Notes: generated by a model not told the origin, from the sequence alone. Positions 55,169-63,560 are shown, numbered from the stretch's first letter. The stretch: 64,000 nt of DNA from Clostridiales bacterium VE202-01 (GCA_000508865.1 BAHP02000002.1:1-64000), one strand, 5' to 3'. Translations and numbers: made by a program.

Positions 55169-55384
55169 TTATTCCTCGATCTTTAAATCTTCCAATTTTC
55201 CATCAACTAAGATCTTAGCTACTTTGTTTTCAATCCCTGCTAATTTATCACTACAAATTTTAGATAGTTTAATTCCTTCTTGAAATAACTCGACACTATT
55301 TTCTAACGATGTTTGATTATCTTCAAGTTCTTTAATAATTTCTTCAAGTCGCTTCATAGCTTGTTCAAATGTAATATTGTCCAT
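55169..55384 (-). CDS. xseB: Exodeoxyribonuclease VII small subunit
   Basis: 71 residues, two helices: TFEQAMKRLEEIIKELEDNQ and SLENSVELFQEGIKLSKIC, the XseB signature. It binds the XseA large subunit. It lies 9 bases from the xseA stop. Confidence 0.95.
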   Translation of the reverse strand: MDNITFEQAMKRLEEIIKELEDNQTSLENSVELFQEGIKLSKICSDKLAGIENKVAKILVDGKLEDLKIEE

Positions 55385-55393
55385 AATTTACCT

Positions 55394-56710
55394 CTATTCA
55401 ATAATAGCATTTTTCATGCCGTCTTTCATTTTGATTTCAACTTTATCTCCTGATTTAAGATCTAATGATGAAGAGATAAGTTTTTCATCTTTTAATATGA
55501 TTGCATATCCTCTTTCAAGTGTTTTTAAAGGAGAAAGAGTATTTAATTTTGATAATGTAAAATAAAACTTTTCCTGATCAGATTGGATTTTTTGCTTCAT
55601 TAACTGCTGCATTGCCTGCACCATCAAATTTATATGATTTTGCTGAGTAATTGTAAATAAATTAGTTTGATGCTCAAAAGATTGTATCAAATGTTTCATT
55701 TTATTACTCTGATTCGTTAAATTATAAGCAAAAACATCATTTAAGCGATCGTATAAGTAATCTACTTTAGCTTTTTTATCTTCAAATAATTTATCAGGAT
55801 TTTTAAATAAGTAAAATGATTTTATCTTTGTAAGAGCTTGTTTATTCAAAGCAATTTTTTGTTTCATTAAGGTATTTAGCGTATACTGTAAATTATTTAC
55901 ATTTTGTTGTAATTCCACTAAATCTGGTGTTGCTTTGATCGCTGCTGCCGTTGGTGTAGCAGCACGATAGTCAGAAACCAAATCACAAATCGTAAAATCA
56001 ACCTCGTGTCCCACACCACTGATGATAGGTGTTTTACAATTATATATCGTTCTAGCTAAGGCCTCCTCATTAAAGTTCCATAAATCTTCCAAAGATCCCC
56101 CACCACGAGCAATAATAATAGTACTAAAACCTAAATCATCAACATAACTCAAAGTTTTTATTATTTGCAAATAGGCATCCTTGCCTTGAACCGGAATAGG
56201 AAATACGATTACGCGAACAACAGGGAATCTTAGCTTGATCGTTCTTACAATATCGGCTAATGCAGCACTAGGATATGCTGATAAAACAGCAATTTTACTA
56301 GGAAATTTAGGAATCTTTGATTTATGATCTAAATCAAATAAACCTTCTAAAAGAAGCTGTTTTTTTAACTGTTCATATCTTAAAAAAAGATTTCCTAAAC
56401 CATCCTGCTCAATATTATCAACATATAGCTGATATGTTCCAGCAACGTCATATACAGATACACTAGCCTGTATCAACACTTTCATTCCATTTTCTAGTTT
56501 AAAAGGAATTTTTTTAGCTTTCGAAGCGAACATAACAGCATTTATTCTTGAATATTCATCTTTTAAAGTAAAATAAAGATGTCCTGAACTATGATGCTTA
56601 AAATTGGAAATCTCACCTTTTATTAATATTTTTTGCAACTGTTCGTCAGCATCGATCCGAGCTTTTAAATAACGATTTAAAGCGCTGACTGTTAAATATT
56701 TTTTTTCCAT
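55394..56710 (-). CDS. xseA: Exodeoxyribonuclease VII large subunit
   Basis: 438 residues. OB-fold start (YLTVSALNRYLKARID, GEISNFKHHSSGHLYF), catalytic core with YPSAALADIVRTIKLRFP, TIIIARGGGSLEDLWNFNEE and ISGVGHEVDFTICDLVSD (about residues 190-255). A long coiled coil and the C-terminal LERGYAIIL follow. Nuclease for single-stranded DNA. It overlaps the nusB stop by a base. Confidence 0.96.
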   Translation of the reverse strand: MEKKYLTVSALNRYLKARIDADEQLQKILIKGEISNFKHHSSGHLYFTLKDEYSRINAVMFASKAKKIPFKLENGMKVLIQASVSVYDVAGTYQLYVDNIEQDGLGNLFLRYEQLKKQLLLEGLFDLDHKSKIPKFPSKIAVLSAYPSAALADIVRTIKLRFPVVRVIVFPIPVQGKDAYLQIIKTLSYVDDLGFSTIIIARGGGSLEDLWNFNEEALARTIYNCKTPIISGVGHEVDFTICDLVSDYRAATPTAAAIKATPDLVELQQNVNNLQYTLNTLMKQKIALNKQALTKIKSFYLFKNPDKLFEDKKAKVDYLYDRLNDVFAYNLTNQSNKMKHLIQSFEHQTNLFTITQQNHINLMVQAMQQLMKQKIQSDQEKFYFTLSKLNTLSPLKTLERGYAIILKDEKLISSSLDLKSGDKVEIKMKDGMKNAIIE

Positions 56711-57114
56711 TACTTGATCTTATTTAATAATCCATTGATAAATTTATAAGCATCTTCATCACAATATTTTTTTGAAAGTTCAACAGCTTCATTAATAATA
56801 ACTTCCTTACTCTGTTTTGTTTCTAATAATTCATAACATCCTACTAAAAGAATTGCTAGCTCCATCTTAGATAATCTTTCAATAGTCCAGCCTGATTTCA
56901 AATATTTAGCTACTTCTGATTTGTATTTTTCAATCTCATTAGCAATGCTTGTAATTAACATAAAACAATAATCATAATCATCTTTATCACTAACAAGATC
57001 TTTATCACTATTTAAATATTCACGTACTTCATCTTCATTTATATCAACAAGTAATTTTTGATAAATCGCAATAACTGCTTTTTCTCTAATTAATTTTTTT
57101 CTATATTTTTTCAT
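56710..57114 (-). CDS. nusB: Transcription antitermination factor NusB
   Basis: 134 residues, all-helical. IREKAVIAIYQKLL at the start, then LSKMELAILLVGCYELLET and EVIINEAVELSKKYCDEDAYKFING (the family's C-terminal signature). It works with NusE/S10 on rRNA operons. It is the first gene of the run nusB-xseA-xseB-ispA-dxs-tlyA-recN, since a terminator lies upstream. Confidence 0.95.
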   Translation of the reverse strand: MKKYRKKLIREKAVIAIYQKLLVDINEDEVREYLNSDKDLVSDKDDYDYCFMLITSIANEIEKYKSEVAKYLKSGWTIERLSKMELAILLVGCYELLETKQSKEVIINEAVELSKKYCDEDAYKFINGLLNKIK

Positions 57115-57175
57115 TTAAACCGTCCTTCCAAAACATCTAAGATGATTTTACCATATTTATATCTTAAAATAAATA

Positions 57176-57204
57176 AATAAAAAGATTATCAAAAGATAAT
57201 CTTT
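57176..57204 (-). terminator. Terminator of asp23
   Basis: Minus strand AAAGATTATC (57204-57195), loop TTTT, GATAATCTTT (57190-57181), followed by TTATTT. It separates asp23 from nusB. Confidence 0.85.
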
Positions 57205-57541
57205 AAAAATTAATACCTTTAACTTCAATATTGACTTTAATATTTTTTATTCCTGTCATTTCAAAACAGCTTTGTGCTATCTTGTTTTGTAATGCATTAG
57301 TTGTAGATGTAACATTCAAACCGTAATCAATTAAAATAGCGACATCAACAATTACCTGATTGTTCTTATTTAAACGTACTGTTACTGGTCCACTACCAGG
57401 CATTGGAATCATATTTCCTTCAAAATCTACACCATCAATTGATTCTACAGCTTTAATAACAATTGACTGAAATACATTTAACCCAATATTTAAAGCTCCT
57501 AAATTTGTTTCTTTTTCTACTGAATAATATTCTTGACTCAT
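57203..57541 (-). CDS. Asp23/Gls24 family envelope stress protein (YqhY)
   Basis: 112 residues, one Asp23 domain: TNLGALNIGLNVFQSIVIKAVESIDGV, VTVRLNKNNQVIVDVAILIDYG and the helical KIAQSCFEMTGIKNIKVNIEV end. YqhY of Bacillus, next to nusB, is tied to acetyl-CoA carboxylase control, but accB and accC are not present here. ATG 57541 follows AAAGGAGC. Promoter and terminator make it a single-gene unit. Confidence 0.9.
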   Translation of the reverse strand: MSQEYYSVEKETNLGALNIGLNVFQSIVIKAVESIDGVDFEGNMIPMPGSGPVTVRLNKNNQVIVDVAILIDYGLNVTSTTNALQNKIAQSCFEMTGIKNIKVNIEVKGINF

Positions 57542-57566
57542 AACAAATGCTCCTTTATATACCTTT

Positions 57567-57595
57567 ATTGTATATAAAATCAAGAAAAAATTCAA
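57567..57595 (-). promoter_or_regulatory. Sigma-A promoter of asp23
   Basis: Minus strand TTGAAT (57595-57590), a 17-base spacer, TACAAT (57572-57567). Confidence 0.65.
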
Positions 57596-58062
57596 GCCTC
57601 ACTAATAAACTTAACTTCTACTTGATATTCATTCTTAGTTTCTTCCATAATTGCTTTAATTATACTATTAGCATCATTTCCACTACCATCTTTTTTATCA
57701 ACAACGACCTTGACAGTCTTATTTTCTACTTCAACAAAGACATTTTTAAATCCTGCTTCATTTACAGTCTTTGTGATTTTTGCTTCTAAAGCTGCTGTTT
57801 CTTTAGCTTCACTAATTGTGGCTAAAGCTGATGCTATTTTATCACTATCACTTTCGCTTGAAGCAATAATAGCATTATTTTCACTGATTAGATCTTCTCT
57901 TTCTTTATCTAAATTCTTTTGCAGGGCTTCGATTTGAGACACCTCCTGATTATTTACAGCAACTTCATTAGCAGTATTTTCTGGTGGTAGTAGAATATAA
58001 TAAATTGATAATACTAAAATTAGACTAAATAAAGTTAAAAAAGTAATTGCTTGTCTATTCAT
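57592..58062 (-). CDS. spoIIIAH: Stage III sporulation protein AH (SpoIIIAH)
   Basis: 156 residues: an N-terminal membrane helix (RQAITFLTLFSLILVLSIYYI, about 3-22), a coiled region (45-105), and a C-terminal ring-forming domain (TVNEAGFKNVFVEVENKTVK to the end, about 104-156). In Bacillus it reaches into the intermembrane space to bind SpoIIQ, part of the feeding-tube channel. The other spoIIIA genes, normally directly upstream, are missing. An efp terminator and a sigma-E-like promoter lie directly upstream. Confidence 0.88.
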   Translation of the reverse strand: MNRQAITFLTLFSLILVLSIYYILLPPENTANEVAVNNQEVSQIEALQKNLDKEREDLISENNAIIASSESDSDKIASALATISEAKETAALEAKITKTVNEAGFKNVFVEVENKTVKVVVDKKDGSGNDANSIIKAIMEETKNEYQVEVKFISEA

Positions 58063-58088
58063 GTTCTTTCTCCTTTATCAACTACTTT

Positions 58089-58116
58089 ATTATATGCAAG
58101 AAGAAAAAAAGTATGA
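58089..58116 (-). promoter_or_regulatory. Candidate sigma-E promoter of spoIIIAH
   Basis: Minus strand TCATAC (58116-58111), a 14-base spacer, CATATAAT (58096-58089). The -10 matches 7 of 8 bases of the sigma-E form CATACAAT. The same DNA holds a TATAAT, so sigma-A use is an alternative. Confidence 0.4.
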
Positions 58117-58146
58117 AAAAAACACTAGTTCAATAAAACTAGTGTT
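58114..58146 (-). terminator. Terminator of efp
   Basis: Minus strand AACACTAGTT (58146-58137), 6-nt loop, AACTAGTGTT (58130-58121), then T's. A perfect 10-bp stem starting at the efp stop. Confidence 0.88.
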
Positions 58147-58703
58147 AAGCTCTACCTTGATATTTACCATCAACTGTATTTACAATAACTATTTCACCTT
58201 CAGAAATGAATAAAGGCACTTTGATTTGATATCCAGTTTCGATAATAGCATTTTTAGTAGCTCCTGTTGCAGTATCCCCTTTAACAGCTGGTTCAGTTTC
58301 AATAATTTTAAATGGAACATTGATAGGTAAAGAAACTCCTAAAACTTCCCCATCATAGCTAGTTACTTCAACTTCGTCACTTTCTTTTAAGAAATTAATT
58401 TCCCATTTTAAATTATCTGCAGGAATTTCAATTTGTTCATAAGTTTCATTATCCATAAATACTAATGCATCTCCAGAGTTGTATAGATATTGCATTTTAT
58501 TTTTATCGATATGAGCTTTTTTTTACTTTATCATTTCCCCCAAAAGTAACTTCTGTAGTTGATCCAGATCTTAAGTTTTTCATCTTGATTCTAATATTTG
58601 CAGCTGCACGAGCTGTTTTATTATGTGAATAGTCTAATACAACATATAGGTTACCTTCATATTCAAAAGTAATACCTGGTCTTAAATCTCCAACACTAAT
58701 CAT
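58145..58703 (-). pseudogene. efp: Elongation factor P, frameshifted; Arg at the modification site
   Basis: Helps ribosomes through proline runs. 185 residues if repaired, exactly the family length, with KOW-like N-domain and two OB domains (MQYLYNSGDALVFMDNETYE, then FKIIETEPAVKGDTATGATK and the C-terminal GEIVIVNTVDGKYQ). The frame breaks at an eight-T run (58517-58524; A on the coding strand); seven would give KVKKAHIDKNKMQYL. The tip loop reads SHNKTARAAANIR instead of HVKPGKG, so position 32 is Arg where Bacillus has the modified Lys32. An extended -10 promoter is upstream. Confidence 0.95.
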
Positions 58704-58738
58704 TTTAAATAATCTCCTTATTTGTAATTTACTTTGTG

Positions 58739-58767
58739 ATTATATCAAAAATTATTGATAAAGTGAA
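58739..58767 (-). promoter_or_regulatory. Extended -10 promoter of efp
   Basis: Minus strand TTCACT (58767-58762), a 17-base spacer ending TGA, TATAAT (58744-58739). TGnTATAAT is a good extended -10. TATCAATAATT occurs twice just upstream. Confidence 0.6.
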
Positions 58768-59120
58768 GTGATTTTGATAATTATTGATACTCTATTTTTA
58801 ATTTGCTGCTAGAAACAAAATTTTATTGAGATGATAAACTACTTATCTTATTGATATTTATAAAATTAAAACAATGATTTTATCATTTTATAATGTTAAA
58901 ATCACTTAATTTAATATATATAGATTTTTATTATTTGTATGGATAAAAAAAATAGATTTATTGATGAAGAAAAATCAAAAGAGTAACAAAAAGATCATCA
59001 AAGTTATTTTAGCCTTATTGCAATAATAATATTTGTTTTAATGCTTATTTACAAAATGATTTTTTTATTTTTGAAGTAATTTATGATTTTTTGGTGTAAA
59101 AGATAATAGGAGGAAATTTT
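58768..59120. other. Intergenic region between efp and comGA
   Basis: About 350 very AT-rich bases. The only coding-like stretch is 58939-59079: ATG, 14 more codons, an in-frame TAA (58984-58986), then an open hydrophobic stretch to TAA 59077. It has no ribosome site and I do not call it a gene. AGGAGG before 59121 serves comGA. Confidence 0.5.
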
Positions 59121-60105
59121 ATGAATGATCTATTTGAAAAAATAATAAACCATGCAATCGCTAATAAAACATCAGATATTCATCTATTATTAAAACAGCA
59201 ATGCACTATTTCATTTCGTCAACAGGGCGATCTAGTACTTTATGATACTTTAGAATATAAACAGGGGATAAAATTAATAAATTATATTCGTTTTAAATCA
59301 AACATTGATATTAATTATCAGCTAAAACCACAAACTGGGCATTTAAACTATCAATACGACAATAATGTATATTATTTACGTGTTTCCAGTTTACCAGGAA
59401 AAGATATTGATAGTATTGTAATTAGAATATTGAATAATCATCGTAAATTATCATTAGAGGAACTTACTATTTTTAAAGATGTAAAACGTTTTGGCCCAGA
59501 TCGTAACTTTAAATTCCGGACTATTTATTGTTAGCGGGGCAACCGGTTCAGGAAAATCTACTACTCTTTATACGTTGTTGGATACAATCAATCAAAAATA
59601 TCATAAGAATATCGTAACTTTAGAAGATCCCATAGAAATTAAAAAATCTTACTGCTTACAAATCCAAATCAATGAAAAATTGGGTATTACATACAATAAT
59701 TCATTAAAACAAATTCTTCGCCATGATCCCGATATAATCATGATTGGCGAGATTCGTGATGAACAAACGGCAAGATTGGCAATTACCTGTGCTTTGACAG
59801 GACATCTTGTTTTAACAACGATTCATTCCAGTAATTGTTTGACGACGATTAGACGTCTATTGAACTTAGGAATATTAAAAATAGATATCGAAGATGTTTT
59901 AATTGGCGTAATGTCACAAAAGATGCTTTATCATAAAAATAAGCATACACCGCTTGTTTTACCAGAATATTTAGATCGTAGTAAAATTAATGACTTTTTT
60001 AATAATCAGGCTGTTGATTACCTTACTTTTAAAGATAATGCGAAAATCTTATTGGAAAATAACATGGTTAATTATCAACAGGTAGCGGGAATTTTTTATG
60101 AATGA
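59121..60105 (+). pseudogene. comGA: ComGA-type DNA-uptake pilus ATPase, frameshifted
   Basis: Traffic ATPase (GspE/PilB family) powering the competence pilus; 327 residues if repaired. An N-terminal domain (NHAIANKTSDIHLLL) comes first. Walker A is FIVSGATGSGKSTTLYTLL (about 135) and the Asp box is VTLEDPIE. Walker B is PDIIMIGEIRDEQTARLA and the His box is TGHLVLTTIHS. The frame is lost at CCC 59495-59497; with two C's it reads KRFGQIVTLNSGLFIVSG. First of seven com genes, with AGGAGG before it. Confidence 0.93.
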
Positions 60106-61099
60106 AGAATATCGTTTTTTAGAAAGCATCGCTTATTTTTTGCAGCAAGGATATTTGATTCAAGATATTTTAGAGATATGTTCTTTTATATATGGTAATG
60201 AACGAATTGAAGATCTAAAAGAGAAATTAAATAATGGTTTAACATTAGATGAAGCAATAATTGAAGGTGATTTTAATCAAACGTTCGTTGAATATTTTAA
60301 ATTTTTTAGAATTAAAAATAATTTATCTAAAGCAATTGTTCAAAGTTTAAATATTTGTAAGACAAGAGACGAAACATTTAATAAATTAAAAAAAGAATTA
60401 ACTTATCCTATTTTATTGATTATCTTTTTAATGATGTTTTCATTGTTTATCATTTATGCCTTACTACCCTCGATAATGCAGCTTTTTATCGAATTTGCCA
60501 TTGAACCTGGTTTTATTACTAAAATGATGTTTAGTCTATTTAAAATCATTCCCCTTCTTATTTTAATTATTTTACTGTGTTTTAGCAGTGCTTGTTTGAT
60601 AACTGTTTATGCAATAAAAAAACAGTATTATCAATTAATAGATTTTTTAGTAAATCATGTTTGGTTCATTCAAAAAATGATTCAAAAATATTATTCAATT
60701 AAATTTGCTCTATATTATAACGAACTATTGATCAATGGTTATGATACTACAGATATCGTTGTAATGCTTTATCAACAAATTGATGATAGTGATATTAAAA
60801 TGCTGATATATGAGATATATTTAAAGATTTTAAAGGGAGAATCTTTAGAACAGATCATTTCTCAGTTTAACTATTTCGAGCCTCTTTTTATTGCTAGTTT
60901 TAAATTATTAATTCATGATAACCAGGCTAATAAATCACTTGATAATTATTTAAAGATTTCTATTGACACTTTACATTTTAAAGTCATGAAAATAATCAAG
61001 CTTGTCGTACCATTAATTTACTGTTTTACAGCAGGATTCGTTATTTTAGTTTATGTTTCAATTGTTATTCCAATGATGTCAATAATTGGTAATTTATAG
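60098..61099 (+). CDS. comGB: ComGB-type inner membrane platform protein
   Basis: 333 residues, type II secretion F (GspF/PilC) family, three membrane helices in the usual places (about 105-130, 150-175, 300-330). FLESIAYFLQQGYLIQDIL and KKELTYPILLIIFLMM are F-domain features. It anchors pilus assembly with ComGA, overlapping that gene by 8 bases. Confidence 0.9.
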   Translation: MNEEYRFLESIAYFLQQGYLIQDILEICSFIYGNERIEDLKEKLNNGLTLDEAIIEGDFNQTFVEYFKFFRIKNNLSKAIVQSLNICKTRDETFNKLKKELTYPILLIIFLMMFSLFIIYALLPSIMQLFIEFAIEPGFITKMMFSLFKIIPLLILIILLCFSSACLITVYAIKKQYYQLIDFLVNHVWFIQKMIQKYYSIKFALYYNELLINGYDTTDIVVMLYQQIDDSDIKMLIYEIYLKILKGESLEQIISQFNYFEPLFIASFKLLIHDNQANKSLDNYLKISIDTLHFKVMKIIKLVVPLIYCFTAGFVILVYVSIVIPMMSIIGNL

Positions 61100-61143
61100 T
61101 ACTTTAAATATTTCGTGATATTTATTACAAACGGAGGGAAAAG

Positions 61144-61446
61144 ATGAGACAAAAAGGATTTACTTTAATTGAAATGATTTTTTGTATTTCAGTTATTTTA
61201 GTTATTTTATTATTAGTTATACCAAATGTTACAAGCAAAAACAGAGTCGTTAAAGAAAAAAGCTGTGATGCCCAAATCGAAGTTGTAAATTCTCAAATTG
61301 TTCTTTATGAAATTGAAAATGGTCATTTACCAGCAAGTATTTCTGATCTAACATCAGGTGATCACCCTTATTTAACAGAAAAACAAGTAACCTGCCCTAG
61401 TGGTTTAACAATTTCTATTAGTGATGGTCAAGCTTATGCAAGATAA
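61144..61446 (+). CDS. comGC: ComGC major pseudopilin
   Basis: 100 residues. Prepilin cleavage motif QKGFTLIEMIF at residues 3-13 (cut before Phe, Glu5 of the mature form), a hydrophobic helix to about 28, and then the conserved CDAQIEVVNSQIVLYEIENG. Two cysteines (CDAQ and VTCPSG) could form a disulphide. Main subunit of the uptake pilus. GGAGGG is upstream. Confidence 0.93.
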   Translation: MRQKGFTLIEMIFCISVILVILLLVIPNVTSKNRVVKEKSCDAQIEVVNSQIVLYEIENGHLPASISDLTSGDHPYLTEKQVTCPSGLTISISDGQAYAR

Positions 61447-61843
61447 ACATGGCTTTACATTAATTGAAGTAGTCTTTACGATTAGTATCATTATTATTCT
61501 AAGCGTTTTTAGTCTGCATTTTGCAATTACTACCCCACTCTGCTTATCTATTGATCAACAGTGTAAACAAATTATTGCTTTATTACAGGAAGCTAAAACT
61601 CAGGCTTTATTAAATCATGAAAGAATCGATATTTTAATTGATCATAATCGAATCAGTTATGATTATCAGGGTGAACAAAAAATTGAATTAGATCGTAATT
61701 ATTATTTTCAAAATAGCTTTGAACTTTATTTTAACGAAAATGGAAATATTAATAAAGGAAATCACTTAACTATATGCAATCAAAATGATTGTAGAAGTAT
61801 TGTTTTTAATGTTGGGAGCGGTACATTTTATGTTAAAGAATAA
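61436..61843 (+). CDS. comGD: ComGD-type minor pseudopilin
   Basis: 135 residues. Prepilin motif KHGFTLIEVVFTISIII (residues 4-20), then a soluble domain with four cysteines (PLCLSIDQQC, ICNQNDC). The start at 61436 overlaps the comGC end by 11 bases; earlier in-frame starts lie inside comGC. Assigned ComGD by order. Confidence 0.82.
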   Translation: MQDKHGFTLIEVVFTISIIIILSVFSLHFAITTPLCLSIDQQCKQIIALLQEAKTQALLNHERIDILIDHNRISYDYQGEQKIELDRNYYFQNSFELYFNENGNINKGNHLTICNQNDCRSIVFNVGSGTFYVKE

Positions 61844-62051
61844 AGGAATGACTTTGATTGAAAGTTTGTTGGCATTTAGTATTTTTATTACTATTATCGT
61901 AGTAATTTTTAGTTGTTATAGTGCTGGTATGCGGCATTTTCAAATCAATAATGATGATTATCAAAATTATTTAAAACAGCAAAACGTTAAGGAGTTACAA
62001 TTATGGCAAACAAGAGCATTGGATCAATCAATAAAAGAGGTTTTACCTTAA
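61830..62051 (+). CDS. comGE: ComGE-type minor pseudopilin
   Basis: 73 residues, short. Prepilin motif NKGMTLIESLLAFSIFIT (4-21), Met replacing the usual Phe, then a helix and a charged tail. The start at 61830 lies after GGGAG, inside the comGD end. Assigned by order only; it is shorter than Bacillus ComGE (about 115). Confidence 0.7.
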   Translation: MLKNKGMTLIESLLAFSIFITIIVVIFSCYSAGMRHFQINNDDYQNYLKQQNVKELQLWQTRALDQSIKEVLP

Positions 62052-62467
62052 TTGAAATTTTATTTTCACTTTCAATCTGCCTGCTGATTGTTTTAAACAG
62101 TGTACCACTTATTAAAACAATATCTTATAAAGATAAACTTAAGGTAAATACTAGCTTTTATGCTATCGGAGCAAAACAATTAACTAAGATCTTATATACA
62201 TCTAAAGATATTACCGTTGGTGATCAGTTATCCTATAAGGATAGTAATGATCAGTTATTTACAATATCTCTGCATAAAAAAAGAGTAGTCAAAGAACCTG
62301 GTTTTGATATTATAATCAGAGATGTTGAAAACTTAGATTTTTTTAATAAAGATGAAAATATTTATATGCATTTAAATAATGGTAAAGATGATTTTTATTA
62401 TTTAATTGCCACAAATTATGAGCATACTCATAATTTTGAGGAAACAAATAATGAAACACTTCCATAA
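62003..62467 (+). CDS. comGF: ComGF-type minor pseudopilin
   Basis: 154 residues. Prepilin-like KRGFTLIEILFSLSICLLIV (about 11-30), then a mixed alpha/beta domain with SLHKKRVVKEPGFDIIIRDV, as in ComGF. The start at 62003 has AAGGAG and lies 49 bases inside comGE, an unusually long overlap for this operon. Confidence 0.78.
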   Translation: MANKSIGSINKRGFTLIEILFSLSICLLIVLNSVPLIKTISYKDKLKVNTSFYAIGAKQLTKILYTSKDITVGDQLSYKDSNDQLFTISLHKKRVVKEPGFDIIIRDVENLDFFNKDENIYMHLNNGKDDFYYLIATNYEHTHNFEETNNETLP

Positions 62468-62819
62468 AGGTACGATTTTACAATTAGTATTAATTATTTT
62501 TATGGTTTTGAGCCTAAATATCGGAGTGTTTTTTACTGACATAATTGAAAACAGTAAAGCAATAGAAAGAATTAAAAAAATTAATAATGAGCGTTTAGTT
62601 GAGCTTAGTATATTAAGATATTATAAAGAAATGATTGCTAATGATATTTTAATTAGTGATATTATCATGGTTGATGAATATATCATTGAGTACACAGTAG
62701 ATGATTTAGGAAGCTATTATTATATTGTGACAACTGTTAGAAACGATAAACAAGAGTATAGTTTTAACTTAGAAATCAATATTGATACATTAATAATTTC
62801 TGCATTTGAATATCAATAA
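62451..62819 (+). CDS. comGG: ComGG-type protein
   Basis: 122 residues. A single N-terminal hydrophobic helix (GTILQLVLIIFMVLSLNIGVFF, about 6-27) lacks the prepilin Glu5 motif, as in ComGG. A soluble domain of predicted strands follows. GAGGAAA precedes the start, which overlaps comGF by 17 bases. Assigned by place and topology. Confidence 0.68.
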   Translation: MKHFHKGTILQLVLIIFMVLSLNIGVFFTDIIENSKAIERIKKINNERLVELSILRYYKEMIANDILISDIIMVDEYIIEYTVDDLGSYYYIVTTVRNDKQEYSFNLEINIDTLIISAFEYQ

Positions 62820-62865
62820 CTACCATTTTATAAAAAGATAAAGTATTTGTTTAAAAGTTAATAGT

Positions 62866-62911
62866 AAAAAGAATCAGCAGTAATCAGATGATTTATTAGT
62901 TGATTCTTTTT
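62866..62911 (+). terminator. Terminator of the comG operon
   Basis: AAAAAGAATCA (62866-62876) pairs with TGATTCTTTTT (62901-62911), with an inner ATCAGATGAT hairpin. Confidence 0.75.
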
Positions 62912-63407
62912 ATATAAAATCTATTTTAATTTAAGATTGATTATTAACGTTCCTTTAACAAAGTTTAGTAACTATGAAAAAAGATATTTGAATATTATCA
63001 CATGCTATAAAAATCAATTACTTAAAAGTACTTACATTTTAACAATTGATGACGCTATAAATATACCAGATAGAGATAAATCATCATAAATAATGATTTA
63101 CCAATTGAATTTTAAAAATCACTACATACAATCTTAATGAAAAGGTATGAACAATAAATAAACTTATGAATGACTATTAATTCGTTAACAATTAAATAAT
63201 TTATAACCAAAAATAGAAATGACTTATTTAATTAAAAATAATATGCTTCTAGAAAAGAATTATAAAGATGTACTTATCTATGTTATAATGTAATAAATTA
63301 AAATACGATTTTGATAGTATACAATTCATAGAAAAGATGAATTATGCTAGTGATATGATAAGTGTAATTTTAATAACTTCTATTTAATATATGAAAGGAA
63401 AATAAAT
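62912..63407. other. AT-rich intergenic region, no gene supported
   Basis: About 500 bases. A stop-free stretch of about 50 codons (roughly 62936-63090) has no start codon with a ribosome site and could be a relic or chance. TATAAT (63284-63289) without a good -35 is the only promoter-like element before the next small gene. Confidence 0.5.
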
Positions 63408-63560
63408 ATGAAGATCAAAAATACGAATAATGATAAATTAGCAGCTGGATTAATTCTAGGATTTATGGCCGGTCTTATTTTTGATAATTTAGCATTTGGC
63501 TTAATTGCTGGTGTAATATTGGGTAGCCTGCCTAGTTTAAAAAATACTAAAAAGAAATAA
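63408..63560 (+). CDS. Small glycine-rich membrane protein, 50 residues
   Basis: A short gene with GAAAGGA nine bases before its ATG. A basic polar N-terminus (MKIKNTNNDKLAAG) is followed by one long hydrophobic stretch or two short helices (GLILGFMAGLIFDNL, AFGLIAGVILGSL) and a lysine-rich tail (KNTKKK). Glycines recur every three to five residues, as in glycine-zipper membrane helices. I know no family. It could be a small envelope protein or a holin/bacteriocin-like peptide; nothing around it decides. Confidence 0.6.
   Translation: MKIKNTNNDKLAAGLILGFMAGLIFDNLAFGLIAGVILGSLPSLKNTKKK

Noticed and set aside
59053-59065. ComK-type AAAA-N5-TTTT box before comGA
   Set aside because: One such box is expected by chance every few hundred bases in this AT-rich DNA, and no second box is properly spaced.
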